This document shows, piece by piece, positions 48,631 through 57,560 of a stretch of 64,000 nt of DNA. Position numbers and translations under genes: made by a program. Source of the DNA: Rebecca billardiae RCC1528 (lineage: Eukaryota; Haptophyta); the NCBI GenBank assembly GCA_965240325.2, contig OZ251226.1, positions 1,178,001 to 1,242,000 on the forward strand, given 5' to 3'. The notes below the pieces were generated by a model. That model was not told the origin of the DNA and ran no database searches. It saw only the letters and a list, made by a program, of their open reading frames with translations. The first letter of the stretch is position 1. Each line of letters begins with the position of its first letter.

Positions 48631-51291
48631 ATGCGTCCGGCCATGTCGTCGTTTCTGTGCTGCGTGCTCGCCGTTGCGCTCGTTGGGCAGCTCGACGCCG
48701 CCCCGAGCGCGCGCCCCGTGGGAAGTCGCACCGAGCCGTGCGGCAACGTGGGCCGCGTCGCCGCCCTCCTCATCGGCTACGTGTCCACGAGCGACTCGCG
48801 GATGCGCCTGCTGGACAGGGCGCTCACCGCGCTCGCGGAGAACGTGGTCGGGCACCTCGGGGCGGACGTGCACGCAGTGTACCAGGCACAGAAAGCGTGC
48901 GCGCCGAGCGCACCGAGCGACGCGTGCGCCCGCGCGCAGCAGCAGCACGAGGCTCTCCTCGAGGGCGCGCTGAGCCGTCGGCTGCAGCCGCGCCTCCGCT
49001 CAGTCGGAGTCGTGCTCGATCCAAGCTGGACGGCGGAGCGGCTGCGCGCGCTGGGCCCAAGTGCCGCGGCGTCAGGCGTGCACCACGAGCGCATCCTTGA
49101 GCTCCTGTACAAGGGCGAGGCCTTCAAGGCCTTCGACGCGCGGTACGCGACAGGCACGACCCGTCAGTGGTTCAAGTTGCGAGAGGCGTGGCGGCTGATG
49201 CAGGCGCACGAGGCGCGGGAGGGCGCGGCGTACGACGTGGTGATCAAGCTGCGGATGGACGCCGTGCCGCTCCCGCGCTGGCGCCTCTGCCCCGCGCGCG
49301 ACGCGCTGCGGCCGGGCGACCCGCCCGTGGTGCACGCGCTCACAGACATAGTGTTCTGGGGCCGGCGTGACGCCATGCAAATTGCGGCCGATCTCTTCGA
49401 CAATCTCGCCTACTTTGAGCGGGCGGAGTACGCGCCGCCGCCGGCGGCGGCGCGCGTGGGGCCCGACGGCGTCGCGCGAGCGCCCGCCGCGCCGCCCGGC
49501 CCGCCGACGCGGCGGCGCGGCCGGCCGGCACTCGGCTCGCGGCCGGTGGCCGTGACGCCGACGCTGGTTGCCGTGCGCTCGCTGCCGGCGCGCGCGTTCT
49601 CAGACTGGACCCTCTACCAGAAGATTGGGCACGTGAACGTGCCGAACGTGTCGGTGGCGGCGTCGGCGGGGTCGGGGGTGCGGTATAAGCCCGGCCACGC
49701 GCCGCGCCACCTCGAGCGCGCCGCCGCGCAGATGGTGGACAGCCTGCGCGCCGCAAAGCGCCAGGGCTTGGAATGGGTAGATCCTCTCGCACCGCGGCCG
49801 GGCGCGCCGGGCGTGCGCGCGCTCGTCGTGTGCGGCGGTCGGTGCGTCGGCTCGCGCGACGGGGTGTTCGTGACGGAGCGCGACTTCATCGTGTGGCTCC
49901 TCGTGCACAACGTGACGGTGTGCGACATGGGCGCGGAGACGAGCTCGCTCCTGTCCAAGACCGGCATGGTCGTGCGCCGCCCCGCGTTCAACGGCTGTGC
50001 GTTTGAACAGCACAGCGGCGGCGGTGGCGGCGACCGCGGCGGCGGCATTGGCGGAGGCAGCGGTGCTGGCGGCGGCGGCGGCGGCGGTGGCGACAGGGGC
50101 GGCTCGTCGGCGGGTGATGCCAGTGCGGGCCGGGCGGGCACATCGGTCAGCACCGGTGCTGCGCACGCACTCGCCTTTGGAGCGCGCCCGGGCGCGGCGG
50201 CTTCCGCATCGACCACTGCCTCGGGCGCGACACGCACCGCGCGCGCGCGGACGCCTAGCGTGGCGCCCAAGCCGCCCCGCGCGGCCGGGGCCGCGCCCAG
50301 GTGCCCCCCAGAGGGAGGGACGTACTCCGCCGGGGACGCGGGCGCGCTTGGCGCACGCACCGCCGTTCGGCACGTCGCCCTTGCCTTCCACGGCCAGTTC
50401 CTGCACCACCGGTCAGCCGTGAAGGCGGTGACGCAGGTGTTGCCCGCGCAGTGGGCGGCCTTCCTGCCGGCCAAGGGCAAGGTTCGGCCAGCACACGCCG
50501 GCGCGGCGGGGCCGGCGGACGTGCCGGCGGACGCGCCGGCGCCTGTCGAGTTCGACACGTTCGTCGCGACGTCGTCGCAGCACCTCGAGCTCAAGCCGTG
50601 CGACGCGCTCGACGGCCCCGCCCTCTGCGCCAACTTGCACAACGCCGGCCGCTTCCGCTACGCCGAGTGCGAGCTTCGGCCGTACAACGGCACGGCGCAG
50701 ATCGCTCGCGCGGTGCAGCTCGGCCTGCCGTTTCGGGACGCGGCCAAGTACTCACTCTTCCCGCACCGCGTGCTCTCGGACTACTCCACGATCGCGCGCG
50801 CGATGCGGCTGCTGCGCGCGCACGAGGCGCGCGCGGGCGCGCAGTACGACCTGGTCGCGCTCAGCCGGATCGACATTTTCTTTTACTTTGTGCGCACGGT
50901 GCCACCCGCCGCGCCGCCCAGCTGGTACGCGCGCGTGCACGGCGCGCGCGTGGTCGGCCGGCGGCGCGCGCACAAGCCGCTGTGGGAGGACCGCTTCATC
51001 ATCGGCCGGCGCGCCGAGATGCTCTCGCTCGAGCGCCTCGCCGACGAGTTCACGCCCAACTTTGTGCAGCTGGGGAACCAGTCGTACCCGGAGGCTCAGA
51101 TCTGGCTGCACTTCAAGCGCGTGCTGGGGCTCGGCCGGCACGCGCCCACCGCCGCGCCGTCCTTCGAGGCGTTCCTCAGCATCGAGGGGTTTCGGCAGAA
51201 CAAGAAGAAGTTCAACAAATACTTCATCGAGCCTCCAGCCGCGCTCGTGCCCGATCCGCGCTTTCGTCGCCCAAGGAAGCCGCCGCATTGA
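48631..51291 (+). CDS. Two-module putative secreted or Golgi glycosyltransferase-like protein
   Basis: 886 residues with an N-terminal signal or anchor (SFLCCVLAVALVGQLDA). Two modules of similar plan are joined by a Gly-rich and then Pro/Ala-rich linker (about 460-560). Module 1 has AALLIGYVSTSDSRMR, then REAWRLMQAHEAREG and YDVVIKLRMDAVPLP. Module 2 has VRHVALAFHGQFLHH, RAMRLLRAHEARAG and YDLVALSRIDIFFYF, followed by a WEDRFIIGRRAEM stretch. The shared RLL.AHE...G..YD.V...R.D plan with a terminal R-x-D recalls DxD-type nucleotide-sugar enzymes, so I infer a glycosyltransferase; this is not a firm family assignment. The last about 200 codons and downstream DNA are duplicated at 51946. Confidence 0.62.
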   Translation: MRPAMSSFLCCVLAVALVGQLDAAPSARPVGSRTEPCGNVGRVAALLIGYVSTSDSRMRLLDRALTALAENVVGHLGADVHAVYQAQKACAPSAPSDACARAQQQHEALLEGALSRRLQPRLRSVGVVLDPSWTAERLRALGPSAAASGVHHERILELLYKGEAFKAFDARYATGTTRQWFKLREAWRLMQAHEAREGAAYDVVIKLRMDAVPLPRWRLCPARDALRPGDPPVVHALTDIVFWGRRDAMQIAADLFDNLAYFERAEYAPPPAAARVGPDGVARAPAAPPGPPTRRRGRPALGSRPVAVTPTLVAVRSLPARAFSDWTLYQKIGHVNVPNVSVAASAGSGVRYKPGHAPRHLERAAAQMVDSLRAAKRQGLEWVDPLAPRPGAPGVRALVVCGGRCVGSRDGVFVTERDFIVWLLVHNVTVCDMGAETSSLLSKTGMVVRRPAFNGCAFEQHSGGGGGDRGGGIGGGSGAGGGGGGGGDRGGSSAGDASAGRAGTSVSTGAAHALAFGARPGAAASASTTASGATRTARARTPSVAPKPPRAAGAAPRCPPEGGTYSAGDAGALGARTAVRHVALAFHGQFLHHRSAVKAVTQVLPAQWAAFLPAKGKVRPAHAGAAGPADVPADAPAPVEFDTFVATSSQHLELKPCDALDGPALCANLHNAGRFRYAECELRPYNGTAQIARAVQLGLPFRDAAKYSLFPHRVLSDYSTIARAMRLLRAHEARAGAQYDLVALSRIDIFFYFVRTVPPAAPPSWYARVHGARVVGRRRAHKPLWEDRFIIGRRAEMLSLERLADEFTPNFVQLGNQSYPEAQIWLHFKRVLGLGRHAPTAAPSFEAFLSIEGFRQNKKKFNKYFIEPPAALVPDPRFRRPRKPPH

Positions 51292-51451
51292 ACTTTGACT
51301 TTATTCGCATCATCAGACGAAGGCTGGGCGCTTGCCGCACGCGCGTGATTTGCACGACGATGACGTGTAGTCATTGTCGAATACGTAGTAGTAGCATTGT
51401 ATCAGCGCAGTCCTAGTCCGTGTGTTGGCGGCCGTTGCTGTTATTAGTTAT

Positions 51452-51550
51452 GGCGCACGGCCCCCCCGAAAGGTCTGAGCGTGAGCGAAAGCCGGGGGGG
51501 GCGGCGCACGTGCTCCGCAAAATCAAAAAAGAGGATGCGCGCGCAGGATT
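51452..51550 (-). repeat. Dispersed GC-hairpin element, copy 3
   Basis: Reverse-strand copy of the element at 40413-40517, with the C/G runs about seven and eight bases long. It is part of the duplicated 1259-bp unit. Confidence 0.85.
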
Positions 51551-51945
51551 TGGGGGATTTTTGTATAGGTGGATTTAGGTGTGAAACCGCAGCATGTGTC
51601 TCTATATCGCTGCTCATGATTGCGTTTGTACTGCTCCTTAATCCTTGGATAGTAAGTAATAGAAGAAATCGGAATCAAATAGGACGAAGTCATCTCTGAT
51701 ACCATTCTGATAGTCAAGATTCGTGTGTTGAACTGACCATAAAAAGGTGAGATATCGAACTAATTCTCTGGATAGCTGTTCACTCCTCAGATTCTGACAT
51801 CAAAGCGACGCGATATGGTATTGCGCGGGTAGCTTGAATCGACGTTCCCGCGCGCCCTGGCCTTAGTCTTGGCCTAATGTGGGTGGCATTCGACGTACCT
51901 CTATCTGCGAGGATTAACAGCTCTCTAAAAACGAGTGTGTCCTGG

Positions 51946-52550
51946 ACGGCACGGCGCAGATCGCTCGCGCGGTGCAGCTCGGCCTGCCGTTTCGGGACGC
52001 GGCCAAGTACTCACTCTTCCCGCACCGCGTGCTCTCGGACTACTCCACGATCGCGCGCGCGATGCGGCTGCTGCGCGCGCACGAGGCGCGCGCGGGCGCG
52101 CAGTACGACCTGGTCGCGCTCAGCCGGATCGACATTTTCTTTTACTTTGTGCGCACGGTGCCACCCGCCGCGCCGCCCAGCTGGTACGCGCGCGTGCACG
52201 GCGCGCGCGTGGTCGGCCGGCGGCGCGCGCACAAGCCGCTGTGGGAGGACCGCTTCATCATCGGCCGGCGCGCCGAGATGCTCTCGCTCGAGCGCCTCGC
52301 CGACGAGTTCACGCCCAACTTTGTGCAGCTGGGGAACCAGTCGTACCCGGAGGCTCAGATCTGGCTGCACTTCAAGCGCGTGCTGGGGCTCGGCCGGCAC
52401 GCGCCCACCGCCGCGCCGTCCTTCGAGGCGTTCCTCAGCATCGAGGGGTTTCGGCAGAACAAGAAGAAGTTCAACAAATACTTCATCGAGCCTCCAGCCG
52501 CGCTCGTGCCCGATCCGCGCTTTCGTCGCCCAAGGAAGCCGCCGCATTGA
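51946..52550 (+). pseudogene. Duplicated 3' fragment of the glycosyltransferase-like gene
   Basis: Repeats the last about 200 codons of the preceding gene, including its stop, without signal peptide or module 1. The reading frame is intact through the copied part, as expected for a very recent event. It has no promoter of its own that I can see and so is probably not expressed as a functional protein. Confidence 0.85.
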
Positions 52551-52710
52551 ACTTTGACTTTATTCGCATCATCAGACGAAGGCTGGGCGCTTGCCGCACG
52601 CGCGTGATTTGCACGACGATGACGTGTAGTCATTGTCGAATACGTAGTAGTAGCATTGTATCAGCGCAGTCCTAGTCCGTGTGTTGGCGGCCGTTGCTGT
52701 TATTAGTTAT

Positions 52711-52809
52711 GGCGCACGGCCCCCCCGAAAGGTCTGAGCGTGAGCGAAAGCCGGGGGGGGCGGCGCACGTGCTCCGCAAAATCAAAAAAGAGGATGCGCG
52801 CGCAGGATT
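52711..52809 (-). repeat. Dispersed GC-hairpin element, copy 4
   Basis: Identical to copy 3, carried along by the 1259-bp tandem duplication. Confidence 0.9.
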
Positions 52810-52896
52810 TGGGGGATTTTTGTATAGGTGGATTTAGGTGTGAAACCGCAGCATGTGTCTCTATATCGCTGCTCATGATTGCGTTTGTACTGCTCC

Positions 52897-53485
52897 TTAA
52901 TCCTTGGATAGTAAGTAATAGAAGAAATCGGAATCAAATAGGACGAAGTCATCTCTGATACCATTCTGATAGTCAAGATTCGTGTGTTGAACTGACCATA
53001 AAAAGGTGAGATATCGAACTAATTCTCTGGATAGCTGTTCACTCCTCAGATTCTGCATCAAAGCGACGCGATATGGTATTGCGCGGGTAGCTTGAATCGA
53101 CGTTCCCGCGCGCCCTGGCCTTAGTCTTGGCCTAATGTGGGTGGCATTCGACGTACCTCTATCTGCGAGGATTAACAGCTCTCTAAAAACGAGTGTGTCC
53201 TGGACAGCTTGAAAGGGGAAATCCAAATTTTGCGGTTTTAACCCAATAAGATTCTCATGCCCATATTCAGCATGAGTAGTCATAGGACAATTCATCGGTG
53301 AACAGAATCAAGAAGCCTGGCTTCTTGATATCGAGATCCGATTCACAAAGCCAATCAGCGTGGTCTCCAACTGGCTTGTTAATCACCTGAAAATGGTAAC
53401 GGTGATTAGTGATCACCCGCGTGTCGATGTGATTATTGTGACGAGCAGCCTGAAACCATAATAATAAGCGCGAGTTGCGAGTCGT
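52897..53485 (-). pseudogene. Degenerate coding-like tract of unknown origin
   Basis: On the minus strand one frame over about 53276-53480 reads as ordinary protein (QVINKPVGDHADWLC, then KKPGFLILFTDELSYDYSC) and stops. A second frame (53295-52897, 132 residues, with NLIGLKPQNLDFPFQAV and RDDFVLFDSDFFYYLLSKD) continues directly. Amino-acid composition is unlike the GC-rich host genes. The two frames together suggest a frameshifted foreign gene or two exons. The ELSYDY string recalls the end of SET domains, but this is too little to assign a family. The downstream half is also found in the first duplication copy. Confidence 0.35.
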
Positions 53486-53576
53486 GAACCGTCACTTTTA
53501 AAATCGGACCCCCGTGCGAGGCGTCGCGCCGCGGACGGCGGCGCCCGGCGTGAGTGACGGCGTCCGCCGGGCCGCC

Positions 53577-54165
53577 GTGGGCGATGGCGCGCGGCGCGTG
53601 ACCCGACGTCGCTCGCGCGGCTATGGACTCGCTCGAGGGAGCGCTGTGCGCGCTCGCCGAGCCGCCGCTGCCCGCCGCCGCCGCAAGCCGCAGGCCGCTC
53701 GCGCGCCGCGGCCGCGGCGAGGCGCGCCGGCGGCGGCGGCGTGGCGCGCTGCGGAGGCGCCGCTGCTGCCGCCGCGCGCGGCGCAGCGGCTTCTCGCGCA
53801 GTGGTCGGGCGCGGCGCTGTGGCTCGCACCACTGCACCGCGCCCTCGTGGCGGACGGCGGCGCACGCGGCCGCGGCCGTGTGGGCGATGGCGCGCGGCGC
53901 GCGACCCGCGGCGCTCGGCCGTGCGGGCGCGCTCGCGCGGCTATGGACTCGCTCGAGGGAGCGCTGTGCGCGCTCGCCGAGCCGCCGCTGCCCGCCGCCG
54001 CCGCAAGCCGCAAGCCGCTCGCGCGCCGTGGTCCTGGCTGAGGCGGGCGGCGGCGGCGCGGCGCGCGCCGCGGAGGCGCCGCTGCTCGGCCGCCGCGCGC
54101 GGCGCCGAGCGGCTTCTGCCTTCTCGCGAAGTGGTCGGGCGCGGCGCTGTGGCTGCTCTGCGCGC
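53577..54165 (+). repeat. Imperfect about 320-bp GC-rich tandem repeat
   Basis: gctatggactcgctcgaggg recurs at 53619 and 53939, 320 bp apart, within longer similar units. Parts of each unit read as protein on the plus strand (MDSLEGALCALAEPPLP; RLLAQWSGAALWLAPLH) but in different frames, so the block looks like a duplicated, decayed gene piece. Confidence 0.7.
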
Positions 54166-54379
54166 AGCGCGGCTGCGCACACAACGCGCGTGCGAGCTCG
54201 CGTGCACCCCCGGCGCCGCCGCCCGGCTGTCGGATCTTATTGCGCGCCGCTCTGCCTCAGCTGCGTCGCCGTTCACACTGAGCCGAGCACTTGGCAGTCG
54301 GCTGACTCGCCAGTGTGACTCGGCTGCACGGCGCATGCACCGTCCGACCGTCCGACCGTGTCGTCACAAGCCGGCTGCT

Positions 54380-54447
54380 AGGGCCGTGCGCCCTCAACTT
54401 CGTTGTTCACTACCCGAAGATCGGCGTAGCCGATCATATATATATAT
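54380..54447 (-). repeat. Right copy of 68-bp inverted repeat
   Basis: Reverse complement of 38446-38513 with one visible mismatch (gtgaac versus gtaaac). TA repeats again lie on the outer side. Confidence 0.9.
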
Positions 54448-56031
54448 ATATGTATTAATGTGGTTGATGATATGCCATCATGCTGCTCTCCGCTAGCCGC
54501 TAGGTCGGCGGGCGGCGACATCGATTACGACCTCACCCTCATCCAAGTGCTCCGAAAGGCGCTCGGCCGCGGCGGCATCTGCCGTCGCCGCTGCGTGCCC
54601 CAGGCCGAGGCGGTGCTCCATCCCGGCCCCGCTGGCCGCTCCCGTAGAGGGGCAGGGCTCCGGGTGGCGCACTGCCTGCCACCTGGTCGGAAGGCGCGGA
54701 CGCATTCTATGTGTAGTCTGCTGCACTTTGAGCCTGACGCTTGCCCGTTGCATGCCACGTCGTTAAATTAATATATAGAGAGAGGATATATATACTATAT
54801 ATATAGTAGCTATGCCTATAGACTGTAGCTAACTGACCGGTATATATCATTGTTGCTGCTGAGTAGTTAGTGCTGCTATAAATTATTGCTATGTTTTATG
54901 ATGAGCAGTACAGGCAATCGCGGGCAATAAGGAGCTGTCACGTTAAGAAACTGGGGCTTGCTATCTGCGGATCTGGCCTAGAAACTGAGACTAGCGATTG
55001 GCTGGTTCGCTATACGCATAGTCACACTAAGAAACCGGGACTACGTCGTCCCGGCTGACGAGTGGTCCGCCGAGGGCGAGGCGCAGTCGGCCCGCGTCGG
55101 GGACGCGGCGCGCGGCCCGACTACGAGTACAGGCCAAGTCCCGACTTCTCCTGATGACTGACTCCTGGCCAGTGCACCGCAGCATCCATGCAACATCATG
55201 CCAGACTTGCTCCAAAAAGGCCCAAAATTTTCTTCGGCCTCGCCGGCCGGGCCTAAAGACTCAGCGGGGGGCTCTGCTGCGCGGCGGGCGGACCTAGCTA
55301 AGAAACTGAGACTCCGTAGGCGCTCGGGCTACCGAACGGCTAAGAAACCGAGGCTAGCCGTGAGATCTCTGACTTCTTATTGCCCGCGATTGCCTGTAGT
55401 CATGTCAGTGCTGCGCTAACGATCGTCATCAATAAGCGTGCGCATGATGCATGACCCGTATTACGACCGTACACTACTGCTCTGAAGACTACTCTAATCA
55501 GACGGACTGAAGTCTGATAATCTGACTGATATCGATGATGATGATTCTTGATCGGAAGAGTGAGCGAAGACGCTTGGCTCCCCTGTATGTAGTACGCGGC
55601 TTATATCGGCAGCATCCCGATATGTCGCGATGCGATGATGATGATGATATATCGTTGATGCGTGCATCATCACACCATCATGCGTCGTGGGGGCTTTTGC
55701 GTGTCCGAGTGGTTAAGGACTCGGCTCAAAAGCTTAACACATCATCATCAATTCATCATCGTCATCATCAGTGATGACTTCTCATCAGTCGTCTTCTACA
55801 TCAGACATCATCATTGCGTCATAGCATCATTATTCATCATCATCAGCACTTCGTCATCATATCGTCGGGACGACGAGTCGGCGGTCGGGCCAGTACAGAC
55901 TACAGGCGAAGTCATATTCAGAATCATATATCGTGATCGTCATCACATCACTGCGCTCATCAGTGATCGTTGCCATCAATCAGAGTCATCATGCGCGCTG
56001 CCGATATGAGCGTGATGATGTAGTGGCGTCA
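54448..56031. other. 1.6-kb intergenic, AT and CAT-rich
   Basis: TA-rich stretch at 54768-54830, aagaaactgagact-type short repeats (54940-55350), and a long atcatc-type low-complexity stretch (about 55535-56030). A tRNA-like string at about 55695-55735 is incomplete. No gene supported. Confidence 0.5.
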
Positions 56032-57327
56032 TCAGAATGAAGTCTCAGACGACAGATCGAATGACATCACGGTCCAACGGTCGTCGTCAGATTCAGCGTG
56101 TGTGTCACCGTGTGGCGGTTGCATTCGGCAACCTGCCCCGTTGCCTCTTTCGAGTCTGGACTCTCCGGGGCTGTGGTAACGCGCTTCTGAGCCACCAGCA
56201 TCGACCCAGGCCCTCCTCGCCATCACCACAGGTACGACTTGCGGTTGCTGCCGTCGTGCTCCCGCCGCCATCGATGATGATGGTAGACCTGGTATCTCAT
56301 TGACCACCCCGCCATCAACCGAATGGATTGCGCCATCTGGCGAGCGCCAGCGGACGATGCTGACTGCGACCAGCGGCGGCGGCGGTGAGGGCAGCTGCGG
56401 GGCGGCGTCCGACACAGCCGCAATGCGGCTGGAATGTTTGTGCCGTCGCTTCGCGGCGCGCATGCCCTGGTCGCCGGTGCCATGCTCCAGCCTGCGCTTG
56501 GGGGAGTCAAGCTGACTGCCCACCATGCAGGCCAGCTTGTGCGTAGCGCACCGGCTGGCGCGCGCGTCACCCGGCATGCGGAATGAAGGCTCCTTGGTGC
56601 AGCCCGCGTGATCACACCTGGTGTGCACCACGTCGACCATGCTGGCCAGCTTGTGCGCAGCGCACCGGCTGGCGCGCGCGTCACCCGGCATGCCGAATGA
56701 AGGCTCCTTGGTGCAGCCCGCGTGATCACACCTGGTGTGCACCACGTCGACCATGCTGGCCAGCTTGTGCGCAGCGCACCGGCTGGCGCGCGCGTCGCCC
56801 GGCATGCCGAATGAAGGCCGTGTGGTGCAGCCCGCGTGATCACACATGCGGCTCCTCAAGCCGACCATGCCGGCCAGCTTGTGCGTAGCGCACCGGCTGC
56901 ACGCGTCGCCTGGCATGCGGAATGAAGGCTGCGTGGTGCAGCCCGCGTGATCACACGTGCGGCTCCTCACGCCGACCATGCCGGCCAGCTTGTGCGTAGC
57001 GCACCGGCTGGCGCGCGCATCGCCCGGCATGCGGAATGAAGGCTCCTTGGTGCAGCCCGCGTGATCACACCTACACCTGGTGTGCACCACGTCGACCATG
57101 CTGGCCAGCTTGTGCGCAGCGCACCGGCTGGCGCGCGCGTCGCCCGGCATGCCGAACGAAGCCCGTGTGGTGCAGCCCGCGTGATCACACTTGCGGCTCC
57201 TCACGTCGACCATGCCGACCAGCTTGTGGGCAGCGCACCGGCTGGCGCGCGCGTCGCCTGGCATGCCGAATGAAGGCTGCGTGTTGCAGGTCGGGTGATC
57301 ACACTTGGGGCGCTTCACGTCGACCAT
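56032..57327 (-). CDS. EsV-1-7 repeat protein, seven Cys/His repeats
   Basis: 431 residues from the ATG at 57327. Residues about 9-265 hold seven units of about 38 residues with the pattern C-x4-C-x16-C-x2-H, for example CDHAGC, PSFGMPGDARASRC and AAHKL. This is the EsV-1-7 motif named from the Ectocarpus virus EsV-1 and present in the brown algal developmental regulator IMMEDIATE UPRIGHT; it probably binds metal. The molecular role of the family is unknown. Residues 266-431 are unrelated and contain a basic KRR..KRRHKH region that could be a nuclear signal. Upstream of the ATG another partial repeat (GDARASRC.THKL) is readable but is preceded by an in-frame stop, so a 5' exon may exist. Confidence 0.85.
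   Translation of the reverse strand: MVDVKRPKCDHPTCNTQPSFGMPGDARASRCAAHKLVGMVDVRSRKCDHAGCTTRASFGMPGDARASRCAAHKLASMVDVVHTRCRCDHAGCTKEPSFRMPGDARASRCATHKLAGMVGVRSRTCDHAGCTTQPSFRMPGDACSRCATHKLAGMVGLRSRMCDHAGCTTRPSFGMPGDARASRCAAHKLASMVDVVHTRCDHAGCTKEPSFGMPGDARASRCAAHKLASMVDVVHTRCDHAGCTKEPSFRMPGDARASRCATHKLACMVGSQLDSPKRRLEHGTGDQGMRAAKRRHKHSSRIAAVSDAAPQLPSPPPPLVAVSIVRWRSPDGAIHSVDGGVVNEIPGLPSSSMAAGARRQQPQVVPVVMARRAWVDAGGSEARYHSPGESRLERGNGAGCRMQPPHGDTHAESDDDRWTVMSFDLSSETSF
56541..57303 (-). repeat. Seven about 114-bp tandem repeats coding EsV-1-7 motifs
   Basis: Units are highly similar at DNA level, including stretches such as gccagcttgtgcgcagcgca repeated with few changes. Units 2, 6 and 7 share the VVHTR linker, units 1, 3 and 4 the V/LRSR linker, implying block duplication. 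Confidence 0.9.
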
Positions 57328-57560
57328 GCCGGCCAGCTTGTGCGTAGCGCACCGGCTGGCACGCGCGTCGCCCGCGGCTTAGCCCGGGCGGGCGCGCGAT
57401 GAGGTGAAGAGCTCGGGCGCCCAGCCGTGTCGTCGCGTCGGCAGCGAATCTGCTTGATGGGCGCCTCCGCCGCTGGTTCTTCGCACGCGTGCGCTTCCAT
57501 CTGCTGCTGCAACTGCGCCGGGATGGCTGCTCTGGCTGGCGCGGCGGCGTCGCCTGCCGG

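Larger units (their letters stand above)
50689..53205 (+). repeat. Near-perfect 1259-bp direct tandem duplication
   Basis: Copy 1 is 50689-51947, copy 2 is 51948-53205. The only difference noticed is one base missing in copy 2 (ctgAcatcaaag versus ctgcatcaaag). The unit starts inside the glycosyltransferase-like gene, covers its stop codon and about 650 bp of downstream DNA, including a GC-hairpin element. Confidence 0.95.

Noticed and set aside
54460-54771. Short plus-strand frame with Cys-rich composition
   Set aside because: No domain and no conservation cue; lies in repeat-rich DNA.
55690-55740. tRNA-Ser/Leu-like string (gtccgagtggttaagg)
   Set aside because: A D-arm-like part is present, but no matching anticodon stem, T-arm or acceptor stem follows; the sequence runs into CAT repeats.
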